Positions 1-8,957 are shown, numbered from the stretch's first letter. The stretch is 64,000 nt of DNA from JAKVBH01 sp049800955 (GCF_049800955.1 NZ_JBNAGA010000001.1:992001-1056000), one strand, 5' to 3'. Program-made: numbers and translations. The notes: generated by a model from the sequence alone, not told the origin.

Positions 1-1748
1 ATAAAAATATCGAGAAAATGGAAGAGCTTACGCGCCGCCTGACGAGCGCGATTTCCCGGAAGGGCCAGCCAAATACAGCGCTTCAGGCGCCGGAATCGGA
101 GCTTTTTGCACGTGCAGCAACCGCCTATTGGCAGGAAGCCATGCAGAATCCGGCCAAGATTATCGAACACCAGATGTCGTATTGGTCAAAAACGCTGACA
201 CATTTCGTCGCGGCACAGCGGACCCTCGCGCAGGGCAAGCTGAAGGCCCCCGAAGATCCCACGCCGTCCGATCGCCGCTTCTCCAACGAATTGTGGGAAA
301 GCCACCCCTACTTCAACTACATCAAGCAGCAGTATTTCATCAACGCCGAGGCCATCCGTCAGGCCGTGCAGGATATCGATGACGTGGACGAAACCGAGCG
401 GCGGCGCCTTCGGTATTTCACGGAGCAGATCGTTGACATGATGGCGCCGACGAACTTCCTCGCCACAAACCCCGATGCTTTGCAAAAGGCCGTCGAGACC
501 GATGGCGAAAGCCTTGTGAAGGGCATGGAAAACCTGATTGCCGATCTGGAAGCCAATGATGGCGAGCTGATCGTGCGGCTGGCCGATGAACAGGCCTTCA
601 AGATCGGCGAGAACATCGCCACCTGTGAGGGCAAGGTTGTCTATCGCAATCACATGATGGAGCTCATCCAGTACAGCCCGACGACCGAAAAGGTCCGGGA
701 GCTGCCGATCGTGCTCTTCCCGCCGTGGATCAACAAGTTCTACATTCTCGACCTCAAAGAAAAGAACTCCTTGATCAAATGGATCGTCGAACAGGGCTAC
801 ACGCTGTTCGTTGTCAGCTGGATCAACCCCGATGACAGCTATGCCGACACCGGTCTGGAAGACTACATCAACGACGGCTACCTGCGCGCCATCGAATTGG
901 CCAAGGAGATCTGTGGCACCAAACAGGTCAACGCCGTGGGCTATTGCATTGCGGGCACCACGCTCTCGATGACGCTGGCGCTCCTCAAGGCGCGCGGCGA
1001 TACGTCCGTGAAATCCGCGACCTTTTTCACAACGCTGACGGATTTTTCGGATCAGGGGGAGTTCACGCCGTTTCTTCAGAACGATTTCATTGATGGGATC
1101 GAAGCTGAGATCGACAAACGCGGGATTCTCGACAGCTATATCATGGCGCGGACATTTTCCTTCCTGCGCTCCAATGATCTCGTCTACATGCCAGCGATCC
1201 GGCACTATATGATGGGCGAGACGCCTCCCGCGTTTGATCTGCTCTACTGGAATGGCGACGGGGCGAACCTGCCGGGCAAAATGGCGATGCAATATCTGCG
1301 CGGCCTGTGTCAGCGCAACGAGTTTTCCGAAGGCACGTTCGAGTTGATGGGCGAGGTGCTCGATCTCAAAGACGTGACGGTGTCGCTCTGCGCGATTGTC
1401 GCCGAGACCGATCACATTGCCGCCTGGAAGGATTGCTACCGTGGCGTGCAAAAGATGGGCTCGCGTTCCAAGTCCTTCATCGTCTCTGAATCGGGCCATA
1501 TCGCAGGCATCGTCAATCCGCCCAGCAAAGAGAAGTACGGCCACTATGTGAACGATGACATGTCGCTGACGGCCGATGAGTGGATCAAGGGCGCCGAGTT
1601 CAACAAAGGCAGCTGGTGGCCGCGTTGGGAAAGCTGGCTCAAGCCACGTTCAGGCAAGCTTGTCGCTGCGCGCATTCCGGGTGAGTCGGCGCACAAGGCG
1701 CTCTGCGATGCGCCCGGGACTTACGTCATGGTCAAGGCAAGACGCTGA
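1..1748 (+). CDS. phaC: Class I poly(3-hydroxyalkanoate) synthase, 5' end cut by window
   Basis: Polymerises (R)-3-hydroxyacyl-CoA into PHA at the granule surface. The lipase-box-like motif GYCIAGT carries the catalytic cysteine (residue 310 counted from the Met at position 18). The catalytic Asp (VAETDHIAAW) and His (SESGHIAG) follow in the usual order, and the N-terminal PhaC domain is recognisable from QNPAKIIEHQ. The frame stays open to the left edge (codons K-N-I-E-K precede the Met at 18), and class I synthases normally carry more N-terminal residues, so the true start probably lies outside the window. The phasin and PhaR genes follow on the same strand. The C terminus is intact, with a TGA at 1746. 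Confidence 0.95.
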   Translation, partial: KNIEKMEELTRRLTSAISRKGQPNTALQAPESELFARAATAYWQEAMQNPAKIIEHQMSYWSKTLTHFVAAQRTLAQGKLKAPEDPTPSDRRFSNELWESHPYFNYIKQQYFINAEAIRQAVQDIDDVDETERRRLRYFTEQIVDMMAPTNFLATNPDALQKAVETDGESLVKGMENLIADLEANDGELIVRLADEQAFKIGENIATCEGKVVYRNHMMELIQYSPTTEKVRELPIVLFPPWINKFYILDLKEKNSLIKWIVEQGYTLFVVSWINPDDSYADTGLEDYINDGYLRAIELAKEICGTKQVNAVGYCIAGTTLSMTLALLKARGDTSVKSATFFTTLTDFSDQGEFTPFLQNDFIDGIEAEIDKRGILDSYIMARTFSFLRSNDLVYMPAIRHYMMGETPPAFDLLYWNGDGANLPGKMAMQYLRGLCQRNEFSEGTFELMGEVLDLKDVTVSLCAIVAETDHIAAWKDCYRGVQKMGSRSKSFIVSESGHIAGIVNPPSKEKYGHYVNDDMSLTADEWIKGAEFNKGSWWPRWESWLKPRSGKLVAARIPGESAHKALCDAPGTYVMVKARR

Positions 1749-1770
1749 TAAGACGGGCATTTCAGGTTTA

Positions 1771-1785
1771 TGCTGCGCTGCAGCA
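1771..1785. promoter_or_regulatory. Candidate PhaR operator, site 1 upstream of phaP
   Basis: TGCTGCGCTGCAGCA is a perfect 6+3+6 palindrome containing CTGC-N3-GCAG, the type of TGC-rich site described for PhaR of Paracoccus denitrificans. It lies about 113 bp before the phasin start and exactly 30 bp (about three helical turns) before a near-identical second site. Confidence 0.6.
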
Positions 1786-1800
1786 AAAAAAGACTTGAAA

Positions 1801-1815
1801 TGCCGCGCTGCAGCA
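1801..1815. promoter_or_regulatory. Candidate PhaR operator, site 2 upstream of phaP
   Basis: TGCCGCGCTGCAGCA differs from site 1 by one base (CTGC to CCGC in the left arm) and sits in phase with it, 30 bp downstream. A further TGCAG-ATGCAG half-site pair lies at about 1828-1836. Confidence 0.5.
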
Positions 1816-1897
1816 TGCATATTGTTTGCAGATGCAGCACGGGGTGAGCCCGGACGCACTTTCAGAGCAGAACGCTCACTGACCAAGGATTGATACA

Positions 1898-2338
1898 ATG
1901 GCTAAAACGCAAGACATGACAGCGATGATGAAAGACATGATGGGTGCATTCCCGGTCGACACAGCCGCTATGGAAGACGCATTCAAAACAACTGCATCGC
2001 TTAACGAAAAGCTGACATCTGTCGCTCTCGAAGCTGCTGGCAAATCCACGGAAATTTCCTCCAAGTGGACAAAAGACACGCTCGCCAAACTGGCCGACAT
2101 GTCCAAAGCCAAGGCAGAGCCTGCAGATTACGCAAAAGCGATGACAGATTTCGCTTCCGCACAAGCTGAAGTTGCCGCCGAAAACATGGCCGCATTCGCT
2201 GAAGTCGCCAAGAAAGTCCAAATGGACACAGTTGAGCTGATGATGGCAGCTGGCAAAGACTTCTCCGAAGAAGCAACTGCCGCCGTCAAAAAAGCGACAG
2301 CTGACGCGACAGCCGCTGCGAAAAAAGCAGCCAAGTAA
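1898..2338 (+). CDS. phaP: Phasin, PHA granule-associated protein
   Basis: A 146-residue amphipathic, Ala/Lys-rich protein without signal peptide or cysteine, of phasin length and composition. Phasins coat PHA granules and limit their coalescence. The C-terminal 25 residues are an Ala/Lys/Thr tail of the kind common in alphaproteobacterial phasins. It lies between phaC and phaR, about 150 bp after phaC, and has its own upstream region with two PhaR-like palindromes. Repression by PhaR until granules titrate the repressor is the expected regulation. Codons are strongly biased (AAA Lys and GCA/GCT Ala), as expected for an abundant protein. Confidence 0.9.
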   Translation: MAKTQDMTAMMKDMMGAFPVDTAAMEDAFKTTASLNEKLTSVALEAAGKSTEISSKWTKDTLAKLADMSKAKAEPADYAKAMTDFASAQAEVAAENMAAFAEVAKKVQMDTVELMMAAGKDFSEEATAAVKKATADATAAAKKAAK

Positions 2339-2399
2339 GCTCGAACGATACGATCTGCGTCGTCTCCTCCCAACCTAGACGCAAATCGACATCGGGAAC

Positions 2400-2432
2400 G
2401 GGTCTGGCCTTGCCAGGCCCGTTTTCCTTTTG
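2400..2432 (+). terminator. Rho-independent terminator after phaP
   Basis: The stem GGGTCTGGC / GCCAGGCCC (one G-T wobble, loop CTT) is followed by GTTTTCCTTTT. It separates the phasin transcript from phaR. Confidence 0.75.
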
Positions 2433-2439
2433 CAGAGAC

Positions 2440-2452
2440 GCTGCGCCGCAGC
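2440..2452. promoter_or_regulatory. Candidate PhaR autoregulatory operator before phaR
   Basis: GCTGCGCCGCAGC is a perfect palindrome containing CTGC-N3-GCAG, the same architecture as the sites before phaP. It lies after the phaP terminator and 74 bp before the phaR start codon, where PhaR autorepression would be expected. Confidence 0.55.
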
Positions 2453-2525
2453 GCTTTCAACGCTTTCCTTTTGTGCGCCAAGCGCATAGGCTTTCTGCAC
2501 CAGCCAACTCGCGGGAGGACAGCAC

Positions 2526-3077
2526 GTGGGCGAAACAGGTGGCACGCTGCTTATCAAGCGTTACGCGAGCCGTAGGCTCTACAATACCGAAACATCTGAT
2601 TACGTGACGCTTGAAGATATTGCGGGCTTCATCCGTGAAGGCCGCGAGGTCCAGATCGTGGATCTGAAATCCGGCGATGACCTGACGCGCCAATACCTGC
2701 TGCAAATCATTGCCGAGCATGAGAGCAAGGGCGAGAATGTCCTGCCGCTGGGCGTCTTGACGGATCTGGTCCGCAGCTACACGACCCAGGCGCAATCCGT
2801 GGTGCCGCAGTTCCTGCATGCCTCTTTCGAGATGCTCCGCGATGGGCAATCCAAGATGATGGAAAACATGGGCGCCATGCACCCCATGGCAAACATGCCG
2901 GGCTTTGACGCCATGCGCGCCCAGCAGCAAGCCTTTCTCAAAGCGATGACGGGCGGAAACTGGCCCTCAGCAAGCTCTGAGACCGAGCGCGAAGAGCCCG
3001 AGAGTTCCGAGGAGCTGAGCGATATCAAAGCCCAGCTCGCCGATCTTCAGTCCAAGTTGTCAAAACTGGACAAGTAG
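2526..3077 (+). CDS. phaR: Polyhydroxyalkanoate synthesis repressor PhaR
   Basis: A 183-residue PhaR. The N-terminal PHB/PHA accumulation regulator DNA-binding domain spans about residues 8-70 and begins KRYASRRLYNTETSDY. A PHB_acc segment follows at about 75-115 (GVLTDLVRSYTTQAQS), and the C terminus is acidic with coiled-coil character. PhaR senses PHA granules and represses phaP and itself. The start is GTG with GGGAGG seven bases upstream; no in-frame ATG is better placed. Its stop directly abuts the stop of the convergent DegT-family gene. Confidence 0.93.
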   Translation: MGETGGTLLIKRYASRRLYNTETSDYVTLEDIAGFIREGREVQIVDLKSGDDLTRQYLLQIIAEHESKGENVLPLGVLTDLVRSYTTQAQSVVPQFLHASFEMLRDGQSKMMENMGAMHPMANMPGFDAMRAQQQAFLKAMTGGNWPSASSETEREEPESSEELSDIKAQLADLQSKLSKLDK

Positions 3078-4271
3078 CTACTCCGCAGCCACGGACGCCT
3101 GTCCTGCCATTGTCGTAATAGCGGCTTTGATGAGGACCTGGCTTACCTGATCACATTCCGCAGCGCTCAATCGTGCGGGCAGGCGAACGTCGCAGGCGCG
3201 CATCAGCATATTGCGCGTCCCGGGCAGGGGGCCGGGCGCTTCGGGCAGGAATTGCCAGTTCCAAAAGGCGCGGGCGTTATCGTCGGATAATCCAAAAATC
3301 TGCACGGAAACCCCCATCGACTGAGCGTTCTGTGCAAATGCGCGGGCCTGAGCGTCGGTCATCCCGACCAGATTGAACTGGATGGAGTCCGGTGCGCGGT
3401 CTTCGCCTTTCAGGGGCTCTGGCACGGTCAACCAAGGGCTGTCATTCAGCACCTCCGCGACCCGGTTGTGATTGGCTAAGCCATCGCGCACCCGACGCGC
3501 GACCTCGGGCAATTGCGGGCGGATCACCGCCGCGGAGAGGTTGGACATGCGCAAATTGTAGAGCGGCAATGTGTTTTGAATGGCCGCGAAAGCCTCCGCC
3601 AGAACGGGATGTTTTTTCCAGTTGTGCTCGTATGCGCCCGAAAGGATCACAGCGCGGGCCACAAGGTCTGCATCATCGGTGATCAGAATGCCGCCTTCGC
3701 CCGCGTTAATCAGCTTGTAGGATTGAAAGCTGAAACAGCCTACGCGCCCGATCGTCCCGATTTTGCGGCCCCGCCATGTGGTCCCGAGGGAATGTGCCGC
3801 GTCCTCTATGACGGGAATGTTCGCGGCCTCACATAGCGCCATAATGGCATCCATATCGGATGTATGGCCGCGCATATGGCTCACGATCACAGCGTCGCAG
3901 CCGGGCAGTTTCGCTTCGAAATCCGCCAAATCGATCCGGTAATTCTCGCCCACGTCACACAGAACCGGGATGCACTCGGCATGAACCACCGCGGAGGGCA
4001 CCGCGGCGAAGGTAAAGGCCGGGATCAACACGCGGGCATCCCGCGGCAGGCCAAGAGCCTTGAGCGAGAGAAAAAGGGCCGCCGAACAGGAGGAGACCGC
4101 CAGAGCGAAGCGCGCGCCCATGAACTCTGCAAACTCGGATTCCAACAGGGCCACAGGGGCGTCTTGGGGCGCCGTGTAACGGAAGAGATCACCGGAAGTG
4201 AGGAGCCTGTCTATCTCGGCCCGTGCGGCGGAAGGGATAGCCTCGGCATCATGCATGTTCGGCATGGACAT
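3078..4271 (-). CDS. DegT/DnrJ/EryC1/StrS family PLP-dependent aminotransferase
   Basis: A 397-residue aspartate-aminotransferase-fold enzyme of the sugar or AHBA-type family. The PLP-lysine motif SYKLINAGEGG (K186) and the upstream VIEDAAHS (cofactor Asp157) are both present. Members transaminate keto-sugar nucleotides for glycan or antibiotic building blocks; the substrate here is unknown. The start at 4271 is preferred over the upstream Met at 4418 because AAGGA sits seven bases before it and the extra 49 residues look unlike the family. It is convergent with phaR and downstream of dnaB, and not in the glycosyltransferase operon, though it could feed it. Confidence 0.85.
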   Translation of the reverse strand: MSMPNMHDAEAIPSAARAEIDRLLTSGDLFRYTAPQDAPVALLESEFAEFMGARFALAVSSCSAALFLSLKALGLPRDARVLIPAFTFAAVPSAVVHAECIPVLCDVGENYRIDLADFEAKLPGCDAVIVSHMRGHTSDMDAIMALCEAANIPVIEDAAHSLGTTWRGRKIGTIGRVGCFSFQSYKLINAGEGGILITDDADLVARAVILSGAYEHNWKKHPVLAEAFAAIQNTLPLYNLRMSNLSAAVIRPQLPEVARRVRDGLANHNRVAEVLNDSPWLTVPEPLKGEDRAPDSIQFNLVGMTDAQARAFAQNAQSMGVSVQIFGLSDDNARAFWNWQFLPEAPGPLPGTRNMLMRACDVRLPARLSAAECDQVSQVLIKAAITTMAGQASVAAE

Positions 4272-4381
4272 TTTGATTTCCTTAATCAGGTATTTTGAAA
4301 AATGAAATATCTGAACTCGACCGAAAAAGCGAGATGAAAGACGCAAGGCACGCGACGCGCGTCCAAAAGGCGCGCATGAAC

Positions 4382-4409
4382 AAAAAAATGGGGCCGCGTG
4401 CGCGACCCC
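4382..4409 (-). terminator. Terminator after dnaB
   Basis: On the minus strand GGGGTCGC-GCAC-GCGGCCCC (one wobble pair) is followed by ATTTTTTT. It lies just downstream of the dnaB stop codon. Confidence 0.75.
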
Positions 4410-4441
4410 AAGGAGCAATCGTCATTTGTGTGCCCGTCGGC

Positions 4442-5932
4442 TCAAAAACCCTCGGAACCGCCGCCGGACTGTTGCCAAGGCTTTACGAGGTTTCCGAAAC
4501 GCGTGAACTGGCTCTCGAAGCTCAACTCGACGGTGCCGATGGGGCCGTGCCGTTGTTTGCCAATGATGACTTCCGCCTTGCCATGCAGGCGCGCCATGGC
4601 TTCCTGCCATTCCACGATCTTGGGATCGTCATCAGCGGGTTTCTCGCGCTCTTTGTAGTATTCCTCGCGATAGACGAACATGACGACGTCGGCATCCTGC
4701 TCAATCGAACCCGATTCCCGGAGGTCTGACAGCTGCGGTCGCTTGTCTTCGCGGCTTTCCACCTGCCGGGAGAGCTGCGAGAGCGCGATGACCGGAATGT
4801 CGAGCTCCTTGGCGATTGCCTTGAGGCCCATGGAGATCTCGCCGATCTCCTGCACCCGGTTTTCTGCCGTGCCGCGCACGAGCTGCAAATAGTCGACGAT
4901 CAGCAAATCCAACCCATGGGTCCGCTTAAGGCGCCGTGCGCGGGCGGAGAGTTGCGAGATCGGGATTGCGGCGGTGTCGTCAATAAAGAGCGGACAGGCT
5001 TCGAGCTCCTTTGCGGCATCCACGAAACGGCGGAATTCGGTCTCGTCCATGTCGCCTTGACGGATCTTGTGGGAGGAGATTTCGGAGGCTTCCGCAAGGA
5101 TCCGGCCCGCCAGCTGTTCGGCCGACATCTCGAGCGAGAAGAACCCCACAACGCCGCCCTCGATCGCGCCTTCGCTGCCGTCAGGCCGCTGCCCGCGTCG
5201 GTAGGATTTGGCGACGTTGAAGGCGATATTGGTGGCCAGCGATGTCTTCCCCATGGAAGGGCGCCCAGCGAGAATCAGAAGGTCTGACTTGTGCAAACCG
5301 CCCAGTTTCTCGTCCAGATCGTTGAGCTTGGTGGGTACACCCGCCAGACCGCCCTCGCGTTGATACGCAGCATTGGCGACATTGACTGCATCGGTGACAG
5401 CTTTGAGAAAACTCTGAAATCCGCCCTCTGCCTGGCCTTGCTCGGCCAGTTTGTAGAGCGCCTGCTCCGCTTCAACGATCTGTTCCTTGGGCTCAGACGC
5501 CACATCAACCTTGGCGGCCTTGGTGGAGATATCCCGCCCCAGCGAGATCAGCTCACGGCGCACCGCCAGATCGTAGATCATCTGCGCATAGTCCCGCACC
5601 GCAAAGGCCGAGACAGCCGCGCCTGCGAGCCGCGCTAGATAGGCCGGCCCGCCCAGCTCCTTGAGGCCTTCGTCGTCCTCAAGAAAGGATTTCAGGGTCA
5701 CTGGAGAGGCAAGCGCGTTTTTGGATATCCTGGCAGCAGCGGTCTCGAAGATGCGCGCATGCACGGGATCGTAGAAATGAGAGGGGCCAATCAGAGAGGT
5801 CACACGGTCATAGACGTCATTATTTGTCAGGATCGCGCCCAGCAATTGCTGCTCGGCCTCGATGGAATGGGGCATGGTGGCCTCATCCTGAACCGCGACG
5901 CCAGTGGGATTGATTGTGCTGATTTCGTTCAT
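4442..5932 (-). CDS. dnaB: Replicative DNA helicase DnaB
   Basis: A 496-residue hexameric 5'-3' helicase of the replisome. The N-terminal DnaB domain begins at IEAEQQLLGAIL. The RecA-like C-terminal domain has Walker A GRPSMGKTSLA, Walker B LLIVDYLQL and the family motif SQLSRQVESR. The chosen start (MNEISTINP) has GAGGGGCAAGG just upstream; the frame extends 49 codons further but that extension is not DnaB-like. It has its own terminator and a divergent or isolated position between the aminotransferase and pyrE. Confidence 0.96.
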   Translation of the reverse strand: MNEISTINPTGVAVQDEATMPHSIEAEQQLLGAILTNNDVYDRVTSLIGPSHFYDPVHARIFETAAARISKNALASPVTLKSFLEDDEGLKELGGPAYLARLAGAAVSAFAVRDYAQMIYDLAVRRELISLGRDISTKAAKVDVASEPKEQIVEAEQALYKLAEQGQAEGGFQSFLKAVTDAVNVANAAYQREGGLAGVPTKLNDLDEKLGGLHKSDLLILAGRPSMGKTSLATNIAFNVAKSYRRGQRPDGSEGAIEGGVVGFFSLEMSAEQLAGRILAEASEISSHKIRQGDMDETEFRRFVDAAKELEACPLFIDDTAAIPISQLSARARRLKRTHGLDLLIVDYLQLVRGTAENRVQEIGEISMGLKAIAKELDIPVIALSQLSRQVESREDKRPQLSDLRESGSIEQDADVVMFVYREEYYKEREKPADDDPKIVEWQEAMARLHGKAEVIIGKQRHGPIGTVELSFESQFTRFGNLVKPWQQSGGGSEGF

Positions 5933-6113
5933 GCCTTGCCCCTCACACCGCACGCTCTCATGGCGCGCCACCTGTGGGCGTGGCATAGCAAAACCGCTCC
6001 GCGCAGAGCAAATTGTATGTTTCTGTGGATAAGCTGTGGATGCAAGCCCATGGCCATATATTGCCACAGGCGCGTTCACATATCCAACATATTGTGGTGC
6101 GCGCGGCGCTGTC

Positions 6114-6794
6114 TCAGGCGGGTTTATGCGCCTCTTGCCACGCGCGGGGGTCTTTCAGGAAGGCTTCGACCTCGTCCAGTGTCTGGGCCGGGAACGCGTT
6201 CGTCTCGCGCGCCACAGCCAGTACATCCCACCACGTGCACAGATGATGCAGAGCAACGCCATGGTCCCCCAAGGTTTTTTCGGTCTCGGGGAAGATGTCG
6301 TAGTAGAAAATCACAGCGGTGTGGCCGCACTCCGCGCCGGTGTCCCGAATCGCATCGACAAACGAGAGCTTGGAGCCGCCGTCTGTCGCCAGGTCTTCCA
6401 CGAGAAGCACCCGCTGTCCCTCGCTCATCGCCCCTTCGATGCGCGCATTGCGACCGTAGCCTTTGGGCTTCTTGCGTACATAGGTCATCGGCAAGGCCAT
6501 GCGCTCGGCCACAAGGGCTGCAAACGGAATGCCCGCCGTCTCGCCGCCGGCGATATTGTCAAACGCCTCAAAGCCTGCGTTGCGCATGATTGTGCACACC
6601 AGAAAATCCATCAGGGTCGCGCGAATGCGCGGGAAGGAAATGAGCTTGCGGCAATCAATGTAGCTGGGCGACGGCAAGCCGGAAGAGAGCGTGTAGGGTG
6701 TCTCGGTGTTGAAGTTGACAGCGCCAATCTCAATAAGCATCGCAGCTGTCAGCCGGGCAATTTCTTCGCGGGTGGGGTAGCTTGTGGGGATCAT
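6114..6794 (-). CDS. pyrE: Orotate phosphoribosyltransferase
   Basis: A 226-residue type I PRTase converting orotate plus PRPP to OMP in pyrimidine synthesis. The PRPP-binding loop VLLVEDLATDGGSK and the flexible catalytic loop YVRKKPKGYGRNA are clear. ATG at 6794 is chosen because AGAGGTGA lies eight bases upstream; an in-frame GTG at 6806 would overlap that Shine-Dalgarno sequence. It is downstream of pyrC with a 66-bp gap that contains a copy of the dispersed GTATTTGGGG-type motif, so the two genes probably share a transcript. Confidence 0.95.
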   Translation of the reverse strand: MIPTSYPTREEIARLTAAMLIEIGAVNFNTETPYTLSSGLPSPSYIDCRKLISFPRIRATLMDFLVCTIMRNAGFEAFDNIAGGETAGIPFAALVAERMALPMTYVRKKPKGYGRNARIEGAMSEGQRVLLVEDLATDGGSKLSFVDAIRDTGAECGHTAVIFYYDIFPETEKTLGDHGVALHHLCTWWDVLAVARETNAFPAQTLDEVEAFLKDPRAWQEAHKPA

Positions 6795-6837
6795 GGCAAA
6801 GGTCACCTCTCGTGGCGCGCCGGGGGAGCCTCCGGCG

Positions 6838-6860
6838 GGAGTTTTTGGGGCAAGATGAAG
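6838..6860. repeat. Dispersed intergenic motif copy 1 (GGAGTTTTTGGGGCAAGATG)
   Basis: This copy abuts the pyrC stop codon and is preceded on the plus strand by a short GCCTCCGGCGGGAG dyad. It belongs to the family with copies at 23571, 25804, 36935 and 63321. Confidence 0.6.
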
Positions 6861-7898
6861 TCAGCTGACGCGCCAATGCAGCGGCATCATGGGATCAAAC
6901 ACCGTGACGGGACCCTCATCAGTGGCAATGTGATCGGGATAACTCACGGGCGCACCCTTGGTGAGTGTGATCGTCTCTTCATTCGGGGGCAGACCGTAAA
7001 ACGCGGGGCCGTTGAGCGCGGCGAAGGCCTCGAGCCTGTCCAGAGCGCCGTCCTGTTCGAAGACTTCCGCGAGGATCGAGAGTGTGTTGGTTGCTGTGAA
7101 GCAGCCTGCGCATCCGCATGGCTGGAGCTTTGCTGCGTCTGTGTGTGGCGCGCTGTCGGTCCCGAGGAAAAAGCGCGCGTCGCCCGAGGTCGCGGCGGCG
7201 CGCAAGGCCAGCCGGTGTTCTTCGCGTTTGGCCACGGGCAGGCAATAGTAATGCGGTTTGATGCCACCTACGAGAATGTGGTTGCGATTGATCACGAGAT
7301 GATGGGTCGTGATCGTGGCGCCCAGGTCTTTTTCGTGGGCGCGGACATACGCGGCCGCGGTTTTGGTTGTGATGTGTTCCATGACCACACGCAGGCCCGG
7401 CGTTGCACGACGGATCGGATCCAGCACGCGGTCAATGAAAACGGCTTCGCGATCGAAGATATCGATATCAGCATCCACCACTTCGCCGTGAACACACAAG
7501 GGACACCCGATCTCGGCCATGCGCTCCAGAACCGGGCGGACTTTGTCGAAATCAGATACGCCGGAGGCGGAATTGGTCGTCGCGCCAGCGGGGTAGAGTT
7601 TGACGCTCGTGACGAGACCGGAGGCGTGGGCCGCAGCGAGATCGTCGGGATCTGTCTCCTCTGTGAGGTAGAGGGTCATCAACGGCTGAAACTGCATCCC
7701 TGCGGGCAGAGCATCGAGGATCCTGTCACGGTAGTCGGATGCTTGCGCCCCGGTGACCACGGGCGGCACAAGGTTGGGCATGATGATCGCGCGGGCAAAA
7801 TGACGGGCTGTCTCGGGCAGGACGGCGCGCAGCATGGCGCCATCTCGCAGATGCAAATGCCAATCGTCCGGGCGGCGAAGTGTGAGGCTGTCTGACAT
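6861..7898 (-). CDS. pyrC: Dihydroorotase, class II
   Basis: A 345-residue amidohydrolase interconverting carbamoyl aspartate and dihydroorotate. The N terminus RPDDWHLHLRDG carries the HxH zinc ligands. The carbamylated-lysine segment (SVKLYPAGATTN), the metal His in VMEHITTK and THHLVINRNH, and the Asp in FFLGTDSAPH are in family order. TAGGAG precedes the ATG. It forms a probable pyrC-pyrE operon. Confidence 0.95.
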   Translation of the reverse strand: MSDSLTLRRPDDWHLHLRDGAMLRAVLPETARHFARAIIMPNLVPPVVTGAQASDYRDRILDALPAGMQFQPLMTLYLTEETDPDDLAAAHASGLVTSVKLYPAGATTNSASGVSDFDKVRPVLERMAEIGCPLCVHGEVVDADIDIFDREAVFIDRVLDPIRRATPGLRVVMEHITTKTAAAYVRAHEKDLGATITTHHLVINRNHILVGGIKPHYYCLPVAKREEHRLALRAAATSGDARFFLGTDSAPHTDAAKLQPCGCAGCFTATNTLSILAEVFEQDGALDRLEAFAALNGPAFYGLPPNEETITLTKGAPVSYPDHIATDEGPVTVFDPMMPLHWRVS

Positions 7899-7939
7899 GG
7901 GACGCTCCTACACTGGAGCGCCGATGGTTTCCAGAGGCG

Positions 7940-8863
7940 CTATTGCGCGGCGCGTAATTCTTCGAGTTTGCGCCGGAAACGGGGGGCTTTCATGCGTGAG
8001 GTGACGTTGACGCAGAGTGTTTCCAGAAGCTCTTGCCTGTCATCGCGTTCCAGCTCTGTCATGAGCGCGCGCAAATAGGGCGGATAGTTTCTCCGGGTGC
8101 GCAGCATCGCGTAGAACCAATGCGGTGTGAGAGTGCGTGTGCCGGCGCGGGTCAGAATGCGAAAGAACAATGCCATATCGAGCAATGATGATTGCAGGGC
8201 GGCGCCCAGGAACGGGGCCCGCAGCATGGTCACGTTGGAGGCGCGAAAGAGGGCCGCATGCATGGCATCAAGCGCTTGTCGCGGATCGAACAAGATATAG
8301 GCGTGTTGCGCTGCATCGATCATGTCGGGCGCATAGCCGTACCGTGTTGTGAAATCGAGCATGCGAAAATCGATGAAGCGTTCATCCCAGCCAGAAACGC
8401 GCGGCTCCAACGTAGCCTGCGGCTGGATCGCCAGCACGAGGGCGCCGGGGGCGGCCACCGAGAAAGCGCAGGCCGCATATCCACAGGGGCCCGCGCCATA
8501 AAACAGCACGTCGTCAAAGGTGTCGAAAAAACCCTCATCCGTCAGCCTGTCGAAGAAGCCGTACACCGATCCATCGCGGAACCACGTATCGCCTTCGGAC
8601 ACCAGCGCGAGATGTGACCAGCCATTGGCCTTCACAAGCTCAAAGCCTAAAGGTTGTCCGTTGTCAGAGAGGGCCTGAATGCCTTGTCGGCTCTCAAACG
8701 TGACAACAAGCGTCGTGTTGCCTTTGATATGGGCCGCGATATGCCGCGCGCCGAGGCGTTCGAAAAAGCCGTGCTGCCGTGCCAGGCCTTGCAAGGCATC
8801 CGTCCAGTCGGCGCGGTTCAAATCCGTCATGGACAGATCAAAGCTGTCGTGCAAATCCTGCAT
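7940..8863 (-). CDS. Alpha/beta-hydrolase-like protein of unknown function, no nucleophile Ser at the elbow
   Basis: A 307-residue protein, last gene of the glycosyltransferase operon. I do not recognise a characterised family. The segment FYGAGPCGYAA (residues 121-131) resembles the nucleophile elbow of alpha/beta hydrolases (FYGSSMGGYAA-type). Glycine 125 stands where the catalytic serine would be, so it may be non-catalytic or may use the neighbouring Cys127. ATG at 8863 is chosen because GAGGA lies seven bases upstream; a TTG at 8941 would extend it by 26 residues. There is no signal peptide or membrane segment. The operon context suggests a role in making or exporting a modified glycan, but this is inference only. 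Confidence 0.6.
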   Translation of the reverse strand: MQDLHDSFDLSMTDLNRADWTDALQGLARQHGFFERLGARHIAAHIKGNTTLVVTFESRQGIQALSDNGQPLGFELVKANGWSHLALVSEGDTWFRDGSVYGFFDRLTDEGFFDTFDDVLFYGAGPCGYAACAFSVAAPGALVLAIQPQATLEPRVSGWDERFIDFRMLDFTTRYGYAPDMIDAAQHAYILFDPRQALDAMHAALFRASNVTMLRAPFLGAALQSSLLDMALFFRILTRAGTRTLTPHWFYAMLRTRRNYPPYLRALMTELERDDRQELLETLCVNVTSRMKAPRFRRKLEELRAAQ

Positions 8864-8957
8864 ATCTTCGTCCTCAAATTGCTCTCTCGCGGGAGCTTGA
8901 ATGCGAAGATATTCAGACAATTGGGCGAAACTTGGAAACAATCACTGTGGATTGTGG

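Noticed and set aside
186..1544. Long minus-strand frame opposite phaC
   Set aside because: It is antisense to a clear PHA synthase, with His/Arg/Asp-rich shadow composition and no start signal.
6036..7895. 619-codon plus-strand frame opposite pyrE and pyrC
   Set aside because: Both minus-strand genes are unmistakable; this is a high-GC antisense shadow.
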